A stretch of DNA of 25,881 nucleotides from NCBI GenBank assembly GCA_009869945.1, contig WIXG01000700.1, positions 1-25,881 on the forward strand, in the 5' to 3' direction. The position numbers and the translations under genes are program-made. The notes beneath the pieces were generated by a model. The model saw only the letters and a program-made list of their open reading frames with translations. It did not search any database and had not been told where the DNA came from. Shown here in pieces: positions 10,282 through 20,900 of the stretch. Positions within the stretch are counted from its first letter, which is position 1. Each line of letters starts with the position of its first letter. This stretch comes from Mesaphorura yosii. Its lineage: Eukaryota; Arthropoda; Collembola; Poduromorpha; Tullbergiidae.

Positions 10282-11499
10282 TTACAGCAACAACAGAGTG
10301 ACCGAATACTCGACCACCAATTTCGCAATGACGATGTAGAGCAATTTGTTAAATTCTCCAAGCATCCCAATTTTGAATCGGATCGGACGACAACTGTGCA
10401 CAACACGGATGCGTAATTGACGAGCGGCACGTGCACCACCTCCCGCGGCCGCCCTTGTTCCCAGTTGTCTCAGGAACTCCCGCGACTGATCCGTGATCCG
10501 CCAGAGGAGCGCGAACCCCGTGAGGTAGTAAAACATGAACATGAGACCGGACTCGATGATGCAGACGCTTAGCGCCGGTGGCGCTGTGCGCTTCGCAAGC
10601 TCGCGGACGAAGAGCAGGACGCACACGGAGCACATTGAGAGCACACTCGGAAGTATGAAACTTGAGAGCGGTGACAGGTTCAGGAGAGACTGCATGATTT
10701 GCAGGGAGCGGTGACGTTGCGCGAGGGTGAGAACGCTCCGTGTTCGGGCATCCGGCGCGCCAGATTCTGCTGTGAGATCCCTCAGCAGCTGGCGGATGGC
10801 CACGAGGCCCATTGAGAGGACAACAAAGATGAGACTGCCCCCAGCCGACATGTTGAACCCCGCGAATGTTTGAAGGGACGCCAAGAAAATGTGTGAGCCG
10901 TACGTCAAGAAGGTGGCACTCCACGAGTTCAAGTTCCCCGCGCCGTGTATGGCGCATATTTGAGTGGGTACGACGTTATCCATGAAGTGCAACTGGCAGT
11001 TGCTCAAGAAACTAGCGCCCCCGATAATTCCACCGAATGCGGTTGAGGGGTACGCGATGGCGGTCAGGATCAGGTCGAATGTTGTGCGTATGCCGAAGAC
11101 CTGTACACTGTGGGGCTTATTGTCGTGCGAGCTGGGGCGTTCCCGCTCAACGACGCCAATCAGCCCATTCAGAAAATTCGCGAGTTCCACTTCGCCCAGA
11201 TGGCAGCACGCAACCGTCATATTTGTGACCAGCACGCCCACGGCGTGCATGAACTTCCAGAGGGATTGCAACTCACTTAGATTGAAGCCCTGAGTCCACA
11301 GATGGACGAAGAACGGGGGGAATGTGAGGGTGTACAGGAGGCAGTAGAAGAGCGAGGCGTAACGTTGAACTCTGACCCGCCGCCCTATCCGCATTTTAAC
11401 TTTTCGCGCTGAAGGGTCCCAGTAGAGAGCCGTACCCGTGGAGTAGTACACGAATCGAAGGGTGTGGTCCAGGATCTTGTACGTGGTCTCCGTAAACAT
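10282..11499 (-). CDS. Gustatory receptor (Gr) family chemoreceptor 2
   Basis: Second Gr-family seven-transmembrane receptor, intronless, 405 residues from the ATG at 11499 (MFTETTYKILDHTLRF). The frame continues upstream of this ATG but the extra residues have no Gr character, and the first receptor aligns from the same point. Visible: hydrophobic helix YASLFYCLLYTLTFPPFFV, later helices including FILPSVLSMCSVCVLLFV and LMFMFYYLTGFALLW, an Ala/Gly-rich stretch (TRAAAGGGARAARQ) in the last loop, and the C-terminal signature RVVHSCRPIRFKIGMLGEF. That signature matches the 'V.S..P.RFK..' of receptor 1, so the two are paralogues from an old tandem duplication; overall they are strongly diverged. 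TYhhhhhQF is again not recognisable. The ligand cannot be inferred. Confidence 0.75.
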   Translation of the reverse strand: MFTETTYKILDHTLRFVYYSTGTALYWDPSARKVKMRIGRRVRVQRYASLFYCLLYTLTFPPFFVHLWTQGFNLSELQSLWKFMHAVGVLVTNMTVACCHLGEVELANFLNGLIGVVERERPSSHDNKPHSVQVFGIRTTFDLILTAIAYPSTAFGGIIGGASFLSNCQLHFMDNVVPTQICAIHGAGNLNSWSATFLTYGSHIFLASLQTFAGFNMSAGGSLIFVVLSMGLVAIRQLLRDLTAESGAPDARTRSVLTLAQRHRSLQIMQSLLNLSPLSSFILPSVLSMCSVCVLLFVRELAKRTAPPALSVCIIESGLMFMFYYLTGFALLWRITDQSREFLRQLGTRAAAGGGARAARQLRIRVVHSCRPIRFKIGMLGEFNKLLYIVIAKLVVEYSVTLLLL

Positions 11500-11984
11500 C
11501 TTTCGTCCGGGATTCGAACTGGACTGTAGGGGTTTGAAGAGTTCGGTGGAAGAGACGGGCGGACACAACGAAACGTTCAAATGTTGAACAACGCCGTGTT
11601 GACAAAGTGGAGCATGTTTGCCATTAGTCTGGATTTCGCAATACTCCCAGCAAATTGGCGAAATTTGGAAATTTATGACATGAATATTCAGGGAGGCCAG
11701 GACCTGACGCGTGGAATGTGACAAGTACAACTCGCAAGAAGCAGACAGAGACACACTGGAGCCAAAATGTGCCAATTTGAAACGAAGGCGCGGCTACTGA
11801 AACGCGAGTCATCATCAGGTTGTGAGGTTGTTACTCAAATTATTCAGCTGATTTAGGCCGCACCGACACAGCGACCCGGCTGACTCACGATTTGCTCAAT
11901 TACTTGGATGGGAGAAGAACATTTTTATCGGAAGGACATCCCAGTCAAGTACATGCTCAGTTTTCTGGGCATGGTTTCATTTGT

Positions 11985-12319
11985 ATGCCCAGCTCAGGAG
12001 CGAGTACTGCAATTGTGCGGTTTGGGTTACTCACAATCGGGGTGTACTATTTGGCAGTGCTGGTCGTGGCCGCAAATGTGAGCAGTGGGCTGTGGGCCAA
12101 GTCAAGTGAGTATGTGTGGAAGGTTCGGCATTCATATGATGAAGCTACAGCAGCAACCTCAGATGGAGAAAGTACGTACAACTGGTTGCAGACTCAACGG
12201 TTCCGATACGTTTTGGGATCGCAGGACTCTACTACATGGAACGCGAGGCTAAGACAACATTTCTGCATTCACTGCTGAATGGAATGCTCACGATGCTCAT
12301 CGCACTCAAGGACACTTGA
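11985..12319 (+). CDS. Doubtful small two-exon ORF
   Basis: A speculative model: exon 11985-12105, intron 12106-12224 (GTGAGT...GATCGCAG), exon 12225-12319. The phases agree and it gives 71 residues with a hydrophobic segment near the N-terminus (VRFGLLTIGVYYLAVLVVAA) and a second moderately hydrophobic helix (LLNGMLTMLIALK). Another frame starting at ATG 11908 reads MGEEHFYRKDIPVKYMLSFL, which resembles the start of SLC17-type transporters but leads nowhere. This could be a small membrane peptide, the remnant of a transporter, or chance. The stretch 11500-11984 before it shows no feature beyond the upstream flank of gustatory receptor 2. Confidence 0.18.
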
Positions 12320-12376
12320 ACAGTTCTACAGTAGTTTTAAGAATTTTAAAACTTCACATTTGAGCAGGAATTTTAA

Positions 12377-12399
12377 TTAAACCTGAGTAACAGGTTTAA
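12377..12399. repeat. Perfect 9-bp stem hairpin
   Basis: TTAAACCTG (12377-12385), loop AGTAA, CAGGTTTAA (12391-12399). It lies in the AT-rich interval on the 3' side of the lipid phosphatase gene and could form in either transcript strand. Confidence 0.6.
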
Positions 12400-12454
12400 A
12401 TCCAACTTCAAATTTAGATTCAAATCCAAATTCAACTTTGAATTTAAGTCCAAA
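12395..12454. repeat. Degenerate 12-bp tandem repeat, five units
   Basis: Five consecutive 12-mers of the type TTCAAATCCAAA: 12395-12406, 12407-12418, 12419-12430, 12431-12442 and 12443-12454. Units alternate between a CC-containing and a TTT-containing form, giving a 24-bp higher-order period (units 1, 3 and 5 have TCCAA; 2 and 4 do not). Confidence 0.6.
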
Positions 12455-12521
12455 TTACGGAAAAGGAGAAAGTCAGATGAAAAGAAAAGAAAGATATCAA
12501 CTTAGTACGCAGCTGTTGCTG

Positions 12522-13448
12522 TTAAACGACGTAGGCTTGAAGACCGGTGCTGTCGGGTGCCTTTGACTGCCGTGGAAGCTGAAATCTTCCCGTCAGTGCA
12601 ATCACGCAGAACACCGCAACCGCTTCGCCAATCAGGAATCCCAGCGCAACGTCGATCGGATGATGACGGTTGTCCATGATGCGAGACAGTCCGCAGAAGA
12701 GGCCCCAACCAAACCAGAGCGTGTGAAGAGACAGCAGGACGACGCTCCCGAACTGCTTGGCGTTCAGGCGCTTGTACAGGTACGAAATAGCAAAAACGGC
12801 CATATACATGCCACAGGAAGAATGCCCGAATGGGAATGACTTGTGAATATCTTCGTATGCTGTCTTGCTAAGCCCGTACGGATTCCCCCAGCTGTACTCC
12901 TCCACCCAGCCTAGCACGCAGTCCTTCTCTTCGAACGTCGGCTGGCCGCAGGAGTCGAGAAAATAAGGGCGTGGGATATTGACGGTGCTTTTCCCGATTT
13001 CCGTGATGATCAGAGTGAAGAGCAGCCCGAATATATAGTCGCTGGACCACTTAAGGACAAGTTTCAGTTTCAGTGAACACCTGTCCATCCAAGCCGAACA
13101 TTTATATTTGCGTCCGATTTCTTCGTCTTCCTCATCCACGTCAACGTCGAGATCTTGCTGCTGGTGCGTTGCTGGAGCTCGCGGTCGCCATAATAAGAGT
13201 TCGACCAGAAGAATCTGGAGTGGTGGCAGGAGAATGGCGGGGACGAGGATCATCCAACCGACCGTGTCTCCTTTGAATTTGTGACTCAGGCGAGGTTCGG
13301 CGATGAGCTCAGAGCCGGAGCATTGCAGGGCGGGCCAGCGGGGGTTGACACGGTTCATGAGCAGGAAGGCGACGAAAGTGACTGTGGCGAGGAGGCAAAG
13401 TCCATTGGCGATCCATCGGACGAGTCGGAGTCGAGCACTGCAGCGCAT
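12522..13448 (-). CDS. Lipid phosphate phosphatase (PAP2 superfamily, wunen/LPP-like)
   Basis: Integral membrane enzyme that removes phosphate from lysophosphatidate, phosphatidate or sphingosine-1-phosphate, usually at the cell surface. Single exon, 308 residues, normal family length, six membrane segments (about 14-34, 63-87, 138-152, 212-226, 233-254, 266-285). PAP2 motifs: C1 KSTVNIPRP (K153-P161, fits KxxxxxxRP); C2 FPFGHSS (205-211), where the usual PSGH reads PFGH, keeping His209 but losing the Ser; C3 SRIMDNRHHPID (255-266, fits SRx5HxxxD) with the His262 nucleophile and Asp266. An acidic stretch (DVDVDEEDEE, 101-110) lies in the loop between helices 2 and 3. C1 and C3 are intact, so activity is plausible, but the Ser-to-Phe change is unusual. 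The interval 12320-12521 is its 3' side. Confidence 0.88.
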   Translation of the reverse strand: MRCSARLRLVRWIANGLCLLATVTFVAFLLMNRVNPRWPALQCSGSELIAEPRLSHKFKGDTVGWMILVPAILLPPLQILLVELLLWRPRAPATHQQQDLDVDVDEEDEEIGRKYKCSAWMDRCSLKLKLVLKWSSDYIFGLLFTLIITEIGKSTVNIPRPYFLDSCGQPTFEEKDCVLGWVEEYSWGNPYGLSKTAYEDIHKSFPFGHSSCGMYMAVFAISYLYKRLNAKQFGSVVLLSLHTLWFGWGLFCGLSRIMDNRHHPIDVALGFLIGEAVAVFCVIALTGRFQLPRQSKAPDSTGLQAYVV

Positions 13449-14280
13449 GACGAAGGCGATAGACGATGGGGTTGAAGAGTTTAAGCCTCCAGCAATCTAG
13501 CAGCTGGTTTCAGACAGAATTTTTTAGCTAGTTGATTTACCACTGAGCAGCAATGAGATCACGTAATTACTTACACGAAATGGAATCTCTTGGCAATTGA
13601 CATTCAATTCATCTGCATCAAGCTGATTTTATCCGCTTTGTGTCCTCCAGGAAGCCGTCCGTCCGTTGTTGAAGCCAATCGCCAATCCGTTGCCGAAAGC
13701 GGATGCCCGAATTCTGCACATTTCAAGATTATGAAGCATATGCTCCATGTTCTCATGCTCACTGCAAAAAAATTGAATCTATCAATAAAACAAAACACAC
13801 GAGACCTCGAGCTTAATTCTGCGGTATTGCCTAAATAAATGTGGCAATAAATACTAATTATAATTACGCCAGCTACTAATTACCTTATCAGTCTTGCTCC
13901 TCGCTCCAGGCAGCGCAGCGGCTTCTGTGTTTTTGAGACGGCTCGGCTCAGCTGAAAGCTGATTTGTTCGATGGCCGACGGGACGAACACCAAGAATGGA
14001 AAATATGGCAAATAACATGCAATCAAAAAGTAGTAGTACGATTTTTATTTCCCAGCACCAAAAATGAAGATAAAGACAAAACAAAACAAAAACTGCATTG
14101 CGACACGGCAAAAAAAAACGAAATACCTGCCAAATCTTTCAATTAAAAATGTAATTACTACAATGAAGTTTTAATTGAATGGATAGCACATGAATTAGAG
14201 GTGAAGTTAGTAGACTACTTGAAGAGTGCAAAGTTAGGCAAGCTCTTGAAGTGAAGTTTCTGGAGATTCAGTGATTCGGT
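13449..14280. other. Intergenic gap, phosphatase promoter side
   Basis: About 830 bp, AT-rich with A-runs near 14070-14120. It holds the 5' flank of the lipid phosphatase gene (initiator-like TCAGTG on the minus strand near 13545) and the 3' flank of calpain B, with ATTAAA on the minus strand at 14175-14170, a variant polyadenylation signal. No gene recognised. Confidence 0.5.
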
Positions 14281-16357
14281 TTAATTCTCCCGCATGTGGT
14301 TGGGCGTCTCCGAAAACACACGCAGAATGAATTCCGCCTCCTCACCGGGCTCGAACGTGGACGGAATAATGCAGTACGTGCCTGGTGGAAGTTTGAATCT
14401 GCAGCTGACCTCTCGGAGGTTGATAAAAGTCGGGGATCGAGCCGCCGACGCGTTGTAGCGGAAAAACTCCGTCGGGAGCGGCCCGCTGGGCTCGCCTCCG
14501 TCGAGCCGGTAGATTGCGAACCCGATCGTGAGACACTCGACGCCCTGCGAGCGCTGCGCCCGTCTGTTCTTCTGCATCAGACCGATAATTACTGTGCACT
14601 TCTCGTCGTCGTCGTCCTCGTCCGGATCCACGAGCGTGATGACGTACTGCGGATTTGCTGCGAATGTGTCCAGATAATTCCGGCAGCCGCCAGCCGTCTG
14701 CCCTCGCACCCAGGCGCCTTCGTACAGGCTCATCTCCCACTTTTTCTTGTCGTACTCGCCGCCGAAGTCCTCCTCCAACGAGTCCGGGCTGAGATTGCAA
14801 ATCTCTACGCGCTGGAAGTACGTCATAAAATCCTTGCTACTCATCCAAAACTCGCCGTCCGCGTCGAACGTGAGCCCGATGTCTTCCTTCGTCTCGTCGT
14901 GCACGAAACGCCATTCCGGGGAGCCATCCGACCACGCGCCTCGCCACTCTCCTTCGTTGCCCCACGGGTTCCTTACGCGAAGCATTGGAATGACGCCCTG
15001 CACCGTCGGCGTCTCGACCTCGATCGTTTTAATGTCCGTGATGGAGTACGCGTGTCCCCGAATCAGGCCTTCGGCCGTCTCGGCCTCTGTCACTCGCGGG
15101 TCGGCCTCGATGGAGCAGCCGAGAAACGAGTTACGCTCCCAGGCTTTCGACATCAAACGGAAGAGATTCTCGGGGCCACCCTGAATATCGTACAACTCTG
15201 TGACACCGCCTGTGAAGTCGACCATCGCCTCGCAGGTCGTGCCGCCCTTCAGCGCCTCGTACGAGCCATGCAGCTTCGCGTACGCCTTCTCCAGCAGCGC
15301 GCTCCAGAATTCGGAGTGGTCGTCGGAGTGCATGAAGAGCAAGCGGCCGGAAGAATCGCACGGGAGCTGATCGTCGACGACGATGTCAACCTGAAAAGGA
15401 AATCAGTATGCAATTATGAAAATGAAAGGTAAAATGCAGTCTGCCATTAAGTTTCTGCTTGCTTACCCATTTTCCGTACTGCCAGAATCGGAAATGAAAG
15501 GCCCCACAATACTCCCCGTCCGCAAACGTGTTGTCGGCAGGGACTACGGCCCGGAACGTCGCCTCGTTCATCGTCAAGTTGGCCACGGCAGCCAGAAGCC
15601 AGCAGTCACCCAGCTCGCCTTGCATAACATCAAAACGCGACGCCCCGTCGACGAAAAATTGGGGGTTCGAATCAATCTCGTGCGGCCGTTTCCAGTAAAT
15701 CGTTCGGCGTGACGAACGCGAGAAAAAGACTGACGAATCCACTGCGGGGAACTCCGAATCTTCGAACAGCGAGCCAGCCTGCAGACACTGGGCGCGAATG
15801 TCGTCAATGTCCTGCGCCGAGCTCACTCCGCCGTCGTACATGTCTTCAGGCATGGGCTCCGGGCGGTAGCGCGAGCCGCCCCCTCCGCCGTCGCCCCCAG
15901 AAATTGTGTCCTTGACCACCTTGCCTTTGCCGCCTCCTCCGAATATTTTCCGGCCAGAAATGAGGGTCTTCAGGAAATCGTCGATGATGCTCCCATCAGA
16001 CGCGCGCTCCGTTCGAGGCGTGTCGTCCCCCAGCCCATGGCCAAAGATCTCAGCGATTTTGAGAATCCCCGGGATGTACTTGCCCGCATCGCCTGGCAGT
16101 ATGCCTCCGTACTTTTGGATCGCCCTCAGCATCTTCTGGATTCCGGTTTGGTTTCCACCACCGCCGGCCGACCCTCCGCCGCCCTTCAGCAGGCCGATGA
16201 GGTCGCCCACCATTTCCATGTTGAAGCCAGGCGCTGCTCCTCCTCCACTGCTGCTTCCGCCGGCCTGAGAGCGCGATCCGCTGCCGCCAGTGAGTTGGTT
16301 CGTGATTTCATTCCCGATCTCGGTCGTGATTTTGTTGAAGAAGCTCTTGAAAGCCAT
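14281..16357 (-). CDS. Calpain-family cysteine protease B, Gly-rich N-terminus, no EF-hand domain
   Basis: Cytosolic calcium-dependent cysteine protease. Exons 16357-15467 and 15390-14281 with a 76-bp intron (15466-15391) in phase 0; 666 residues. The N-terminal 165 residues are Gly/Ser-rich (several GGGG runs) around hydrophobic helices (MEMVGDLIGLLKG, YIPGILKIAEIFG), resembling the N-terminal regions of arthropod calpains A and B. The protease core starts near WKRPHEI. Catalytic Cys252 in QGELGDCWLLAAV, His410 in GLIRGHAYS, Asn438 in RVRNPWG: 158 residues from Cys to His, as in calpain-2. Domain III has the TAGGC motif, NPQY, and an acidic loop PDEDDDDEK, then ends RVFSETPNHMREN-stop exactly where classical calpains continue into the penta-EF-hand domain. 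Nothing EF-hand-like is seen downstream. It probably binds calcium through the protease core and domain III only. Confidence 0.92.
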
Positions 16358-17859
16358 TTCGATCAGTGTTCAGTGTTTTTCTTGGTAGGGAACTGGATTT
16401 TAGGTAGCTAAACACTTAAAGACACTGTGCAATTGCGCAAGTTAGAAACTGGCTAATTAATCGAGCAGGACGGACATTTCAGTTGTGGAAATTAACGGAG
16501 CTGTGGAATCTGGTTAAAATCTTGACTCCGAATCTAAATGAATGCTGCCGACTGCCGGACCTCAAAACTGCACTGAACTGAATTGAAGAAGAATTGAATC
16601 TGTGCCAAGATCAAAGATTTGAAGATTTCCGTCTGGTCTGTTGTGGCTCTACACTGCTTAGCGACTGACTACCTTGATCTAGCGATGATCTTCAACTACT
16701 CCACTTCTCCACTGCTGTGTGGAGGCTCTACACGGAAAACGGAATGAGTCAGTGTTATTCTTGGCCATGCCGTGATGTGAATTAACAGCACGACTGACTT
16801 ACGAGAAGGTCGAGTTTCATGTTTCTCTTCTCTCTTCTCATGAATTGAATTATGCGGTCCGCTGTCCAACTGACTGCCTGGCCTGACATGAACAATTCAA
16901 ACACAAATACACGGCGCAGTGCGGCGGTGATGATGATGCGATTGGCCTTGGGGCTGTTTTTGTGTTTATGTTTACGGCCTGCTTGCCTGCCTGCCTCCAC
17001 TGCCTTACCGTGCCTGTCTGCATATTACATAGCATAGAAAGTAAAATTGGGTATTAGCACACTCAGATTTCAAGGCCAAGGCTGCTGCATGGCAAAAATG
17101 TCCATGCGGGTCCGTCATCGACTCGAGTAATTGGCATCGTCAAATTGTTCTGTGTGAGAATTCTGCAAAGCTGAGTATGGAACTCATTGCCTTCTTCTTC
17201 GCCTTCAAAATCCCACAAATGCCAATTGCTTCTGCACTTTCGAATTGTCTGAGCGGACATTGACACAGTGACTGAGGTCAGGCATCGGCATCGGATGAGT
17301 GGTGACAACATCTGGATTGGACACTGGACGACACGTCGAGAGGCCGTGGCGGGCGGGTGCGAAGGTGCGGGCCGAGCAGTGGACTACCAACTCAGCTGAC
17401 TGGCTGACTGACTGCTGCATTGACACCTGTCCTGCCGTTGCTGTAATCAATCAATCAATCAATCGCATCGATTGCGATTCCGTACCAGGAAAACTATTTT
17501 GATACACGAGAACAATTGAGAGCCAATCGATCAAAGATCGAGTCAGCAAATACCCACTTGAGTCCCACGTCCACGATTTATCCCGAAAATTACAATCACG
17601 ACTCTGATCGCGTGAACTTTTCACTGTTTACGGATGCCATCCGAATTACGCACTCCGAATCACTCGCCCTATGTGCCTGTCTGTCTTATCAGCGCAACAA
17701 TATGACAAATTGACAATAATTTACAAACGGCGGTGCAGCAGTTACTACCGTGATTTTGCACTCGACACGTCATCTGCATTAACTTGGACGTGCCCCCATC
17801 GGTCAAAGGCGTGATTTTAGTGCACACGCCTCTGACAATTGACAATCAATTAGCGAGTA
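16358..17859. other. Long gap upstream of calpain B
   Basis: About 1.5 kb with no convincing gene on either strand. It contains short micro-repeats: a GCCT-type run near 16978-16997 and GACT/CTGA-type repeats near 17390-17420, besides the AATC array listed separately. It should hold the calpain B promoter and any 5' UTR exon. Confidence 0.5.
17445..17479. repeat. (AATC)5 microsatellite joined to an inverted repeat
   Basis: Five AATC units at 17445-17464 run into AATCGCA (17461-17467), spacer TCGAT, and TGCGATT (17473-17479), a perfect 7-bp inverted repeat. Confidence 0.6.
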
Positions 17860-17865
17860 TTTATT
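17860..17865 (-). terminator. Polyadenylation signal AATAAA of the SLC4 gene
   Basis: AATAAA on the minus strand, 108 nt past the TAA stop of the bicarbonate transporter and in AT-rich sequence. Confidence 0.5.
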
Positions 17866-17972
17866 TCCAGTATCAAAATTCAAGTGGGTTATTTACAAAG
17901 TATGTACAGAAAATGCAGTGAAGAGTAATTACTGACAGGGCACGGCACGGCCGCACGGGCACTTTAGACATT

Positions 17973-20900
17973 TTAGACCATTGCACCCGGGTCCGCCTTC
18001 TTCTCATCGTTCCTGTGCAGTGCGTCGAATCCGTTTCCGATCGCGTGCACGTCATCCATCGACATCGACGATTTGCTCCCGCGCTTGTTCTTTTTGAGCC
18101 GCGTGCCGGGGAGGAGGTCGTCGAGTGTCGAGAGCTCATCGAGCGTGAAGATGTACTCGAGCAGCTTGCGGACGAGCATCATGACGAGCAGCTGCGAGGG
18201 CAAAGAGAAAAACAGAAAAATAAGCAATTAGCAATTACATGCCATGCAATTGGCAATTGGGTGAACAATTATTAATTGGCACTTACCATGAGTGGGAATC
18301 CGATGCTCGTCACCTGCACCGACTTGATAACCCACAGCACGACGAGGCACAACACCTGAATTCCAGTGTACAGGTGCACCTTAACAATTTTGACGGAGCG
18401 CAGGTACATCGAATCCGGCTGATACTTGCTCGGCATGAACACGAGCAGCACGCGCTCGTAGAGCTCCATACGCCTCAGGGCGGAGATGCCCATGTACAAA
18501 AAGACGCCGTACAGGACGGGCATCGGGACCACCTTCAGCAGGGACGTGAAGAGGACGCTCAGGCCGACGGTCGTGAAAATGAGGATGTTCGTTACACGCT
18601 GCTCCCGAACGCCCAGAAACTGCGGCTTCTCGCCAGGCGCCGACGACTCCGATTCGGTCTTGAGCGAGTTGAGGTTCGTCAGCGATTCGACTGTCGCGGC
18701 AATGAACCAAGGAAGGCCAAGGAAGGAGCAGACGATGATGAGCACGGAGAGAACGAGCAGGTCGAGGTGGTAGCCCGCGCCTTTCTGTTGTGGGGAAGGA
18801 AAATTGTAGTGCTTTGTAATTCGCGGGAAAATTCGAAAATAGGTACCTTGCCACTAGATCCCATGTTTACATGGGATTTTAGCGCACACTTACCTTCAAT
18901 TTGTGGTCCTTCCTGTTGAGAATTACAGCCGTGATTTGCTGGTCCATGAAAATCAGGATCGTCGCCAGCAACGCGGGGACGATCGCGGCTCCGATCGTCC
19001 ACACTTCGTTGTGCTTCACTGGATTAATGAGCCATCCGCGATCAGGGATCGTTGGTGCGAATTTTTCGGGCACCTTCAGCTTGGGTGTGTCGATATCGAG
19101 CGCGTAGTCGAGCCCAGCCATGACGACGATGGCGATGATGACCGCAAAGTCCGAGACGATGTAGCGCACGCGTGTCGGGAAGAAGCGGGTGGAACGGAAT
19201 TCTTTGAGGGTGAAGCTGATGACGAAGGTGGCGAGGAAGAGGAGGATCGACGTGAGGAAGATCGTGCCACGGTCTTCCTTCATGAAGAGAGGGCCCTCGG
19301 TGGCTGCGCCGTTGCTGCGATGCGGAGGTAGATGGCGATCTTGATCCGTGTAATTGTTAATGTCCTCGTGCTCTCCCTCGTCTTCCGGGTCTTTGATATG
19401 GATCAGGTTCTTGACCGCCTCGTAGATGAAGATGCAGGCGACGAGGGTTGCAAAATTCTCCTCGGTGAATCGGGTGATGTACGTCACAAACGCGGAGGCG
19501 TCGGTCGCGACGAGGATGAGGAGGATGACTCCGACCCAGATGCCAATCCAGACCCGGAATTCCATGTACTCAAACTCAAACGATCTACCAGGGCGAAAGC
19601 CAAATGCATTAAGCAAATCATTATTTGATGGAAGCCCGTAAATTATGGAGGTGTGGCTTACTCTGTCAGTTGGATGATAATCTTCTCGAAAACGAGCATC
19701 GGGCCCGTCGAGCCAAGGATGAGCAGCGGTTGGCCCCCAAAGAGTGCGAACACAATTCCGCAGATGCAGCCAGACACCATCACTTCCATCGTGCCCATCT
19801 GATTCTCGGTCGCTTCGCCGAGAATCCCGCCAAACGTGATCATTGGAGTGAGGCAGGCGAAATAAAGGAAAAGCCACGTCGCAAGGCACTGCAGGGAGAG
19901 CGCGTCGGTGAAATCGGAACGGTACCTGAGGAACAGGGCAAGGCAGGTGTGAAAATGAACTCAGCGTTTTATCTTTGCCACTAGATCACACATGGGAAAT
20001 AAATCGCGTGTGGTGTGCACCACTCACCAAGGCAGTTTCCGCTTGATATCCTGAATCAGGCCTCCAAAGAGTCTTCCTGTCCGCGCAAGGCCTTCTTCGA
20101 TCTGAACTTCGCCTTCTTCCCCGACTGGCAGGTGGGCGTGCTGCTGCTCCTTCCCGACAGGCTCAATTCTGATGTTCGGGTCCCAGCCCGCTGGCGGCAG
20201 GAGAGTCACTGCCTTCAGGAAGGCGTCGATCCCACTGACGAGGTCGAGGTTCGTCTTTGCATTGTGCGCCGTGCTCTTGAAGTTCGGGTCGGACATCAGC
20301 GCGCCCATCGCACGACCGACCTGCGTGTACTCCTGCAGGCTGTCCTTGGGCGCAAGGATGACGAGGATGAACCTCGTTGGGACGGCGACTTCCATGATGT
20401 TCCCGAGCAGGACGGGCTTGCGGAGGCGCACGAATGCGAAAAGAGGGTCGTCCAAGTACTCGACTTCCCCAACCATAATATTGCAGGCCTCGGCACCCGA
20501 CGGGATCTTCTTCATGAAGGATGTGTTGCACTGCGAGAGGAAGGCGCCAATTTTAAATTGAAACAATTTCAACGCGACACTCTTCATTTACAGCCAAAAA
20601 AAGAATAAAAGATTCAAAATTATCGCGTACCTTCTTTTTAGTGTCTTCGCCTGCAAAGCTGACCGACTGGCTGATCTTTCGTGACCTCTCGACCTGTTTA
20701 TTCTTACCGTATTTCGGGATGACGTCTTCGAGCATGCTGTGAGCCCGCTCGTACAGATGCACATGCCGGCGGCTGAGGAGGTGCACGAGTTCAGGGTGGC
20801 CCCATGCATTTGTGATCGACACGAAGATTGACTTGAGGTCCTCAGCGCACATGTCGAGCTCCACCGCTCCCCTTTGCAAGAGACTCCGCAGCGTCTGCAC

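Noticed and set aside
10282..11775. Longer form of gustatory receptor 2 starting near 11775
   Set aside because: The extra 92 residues lack Gr character; receptor 1 aligns from the ATG at 11499.
11908..12081. ATG 11908 reading like the first residues of an SLC17-type transporter
   Set aside because: Similarity stops after about 20 residues and no downstream transporter motif or phase-compatible splice was found.
13854..14111. 85-codon hydrophobic minus-strand ORF between calpain B and the phosphatase
   Set aside because: Produced by A/T-rich runs; no signal or conserved motif to support a gene.
14296..15432. 378-codon plus-strand ORF opposite calpain B
   Set aside because: Exact antisense of a strong protease-coding exon; Arg/Leu/Val-rich shadow with no domain.
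17445..17464. AATC repeats as a CRISPR-like or mobile-element signature
   Set aside because: Simple microsatellite; no spacers, target-site duplications or transposase nearby.
18239..18919. 226-codon plus-strand ORF opposite the SLC4 exons
   Set aside because: Antisense shadow; spans splice sites of the real gene and is rich in Arg, His, Glu as expected from a shadow.
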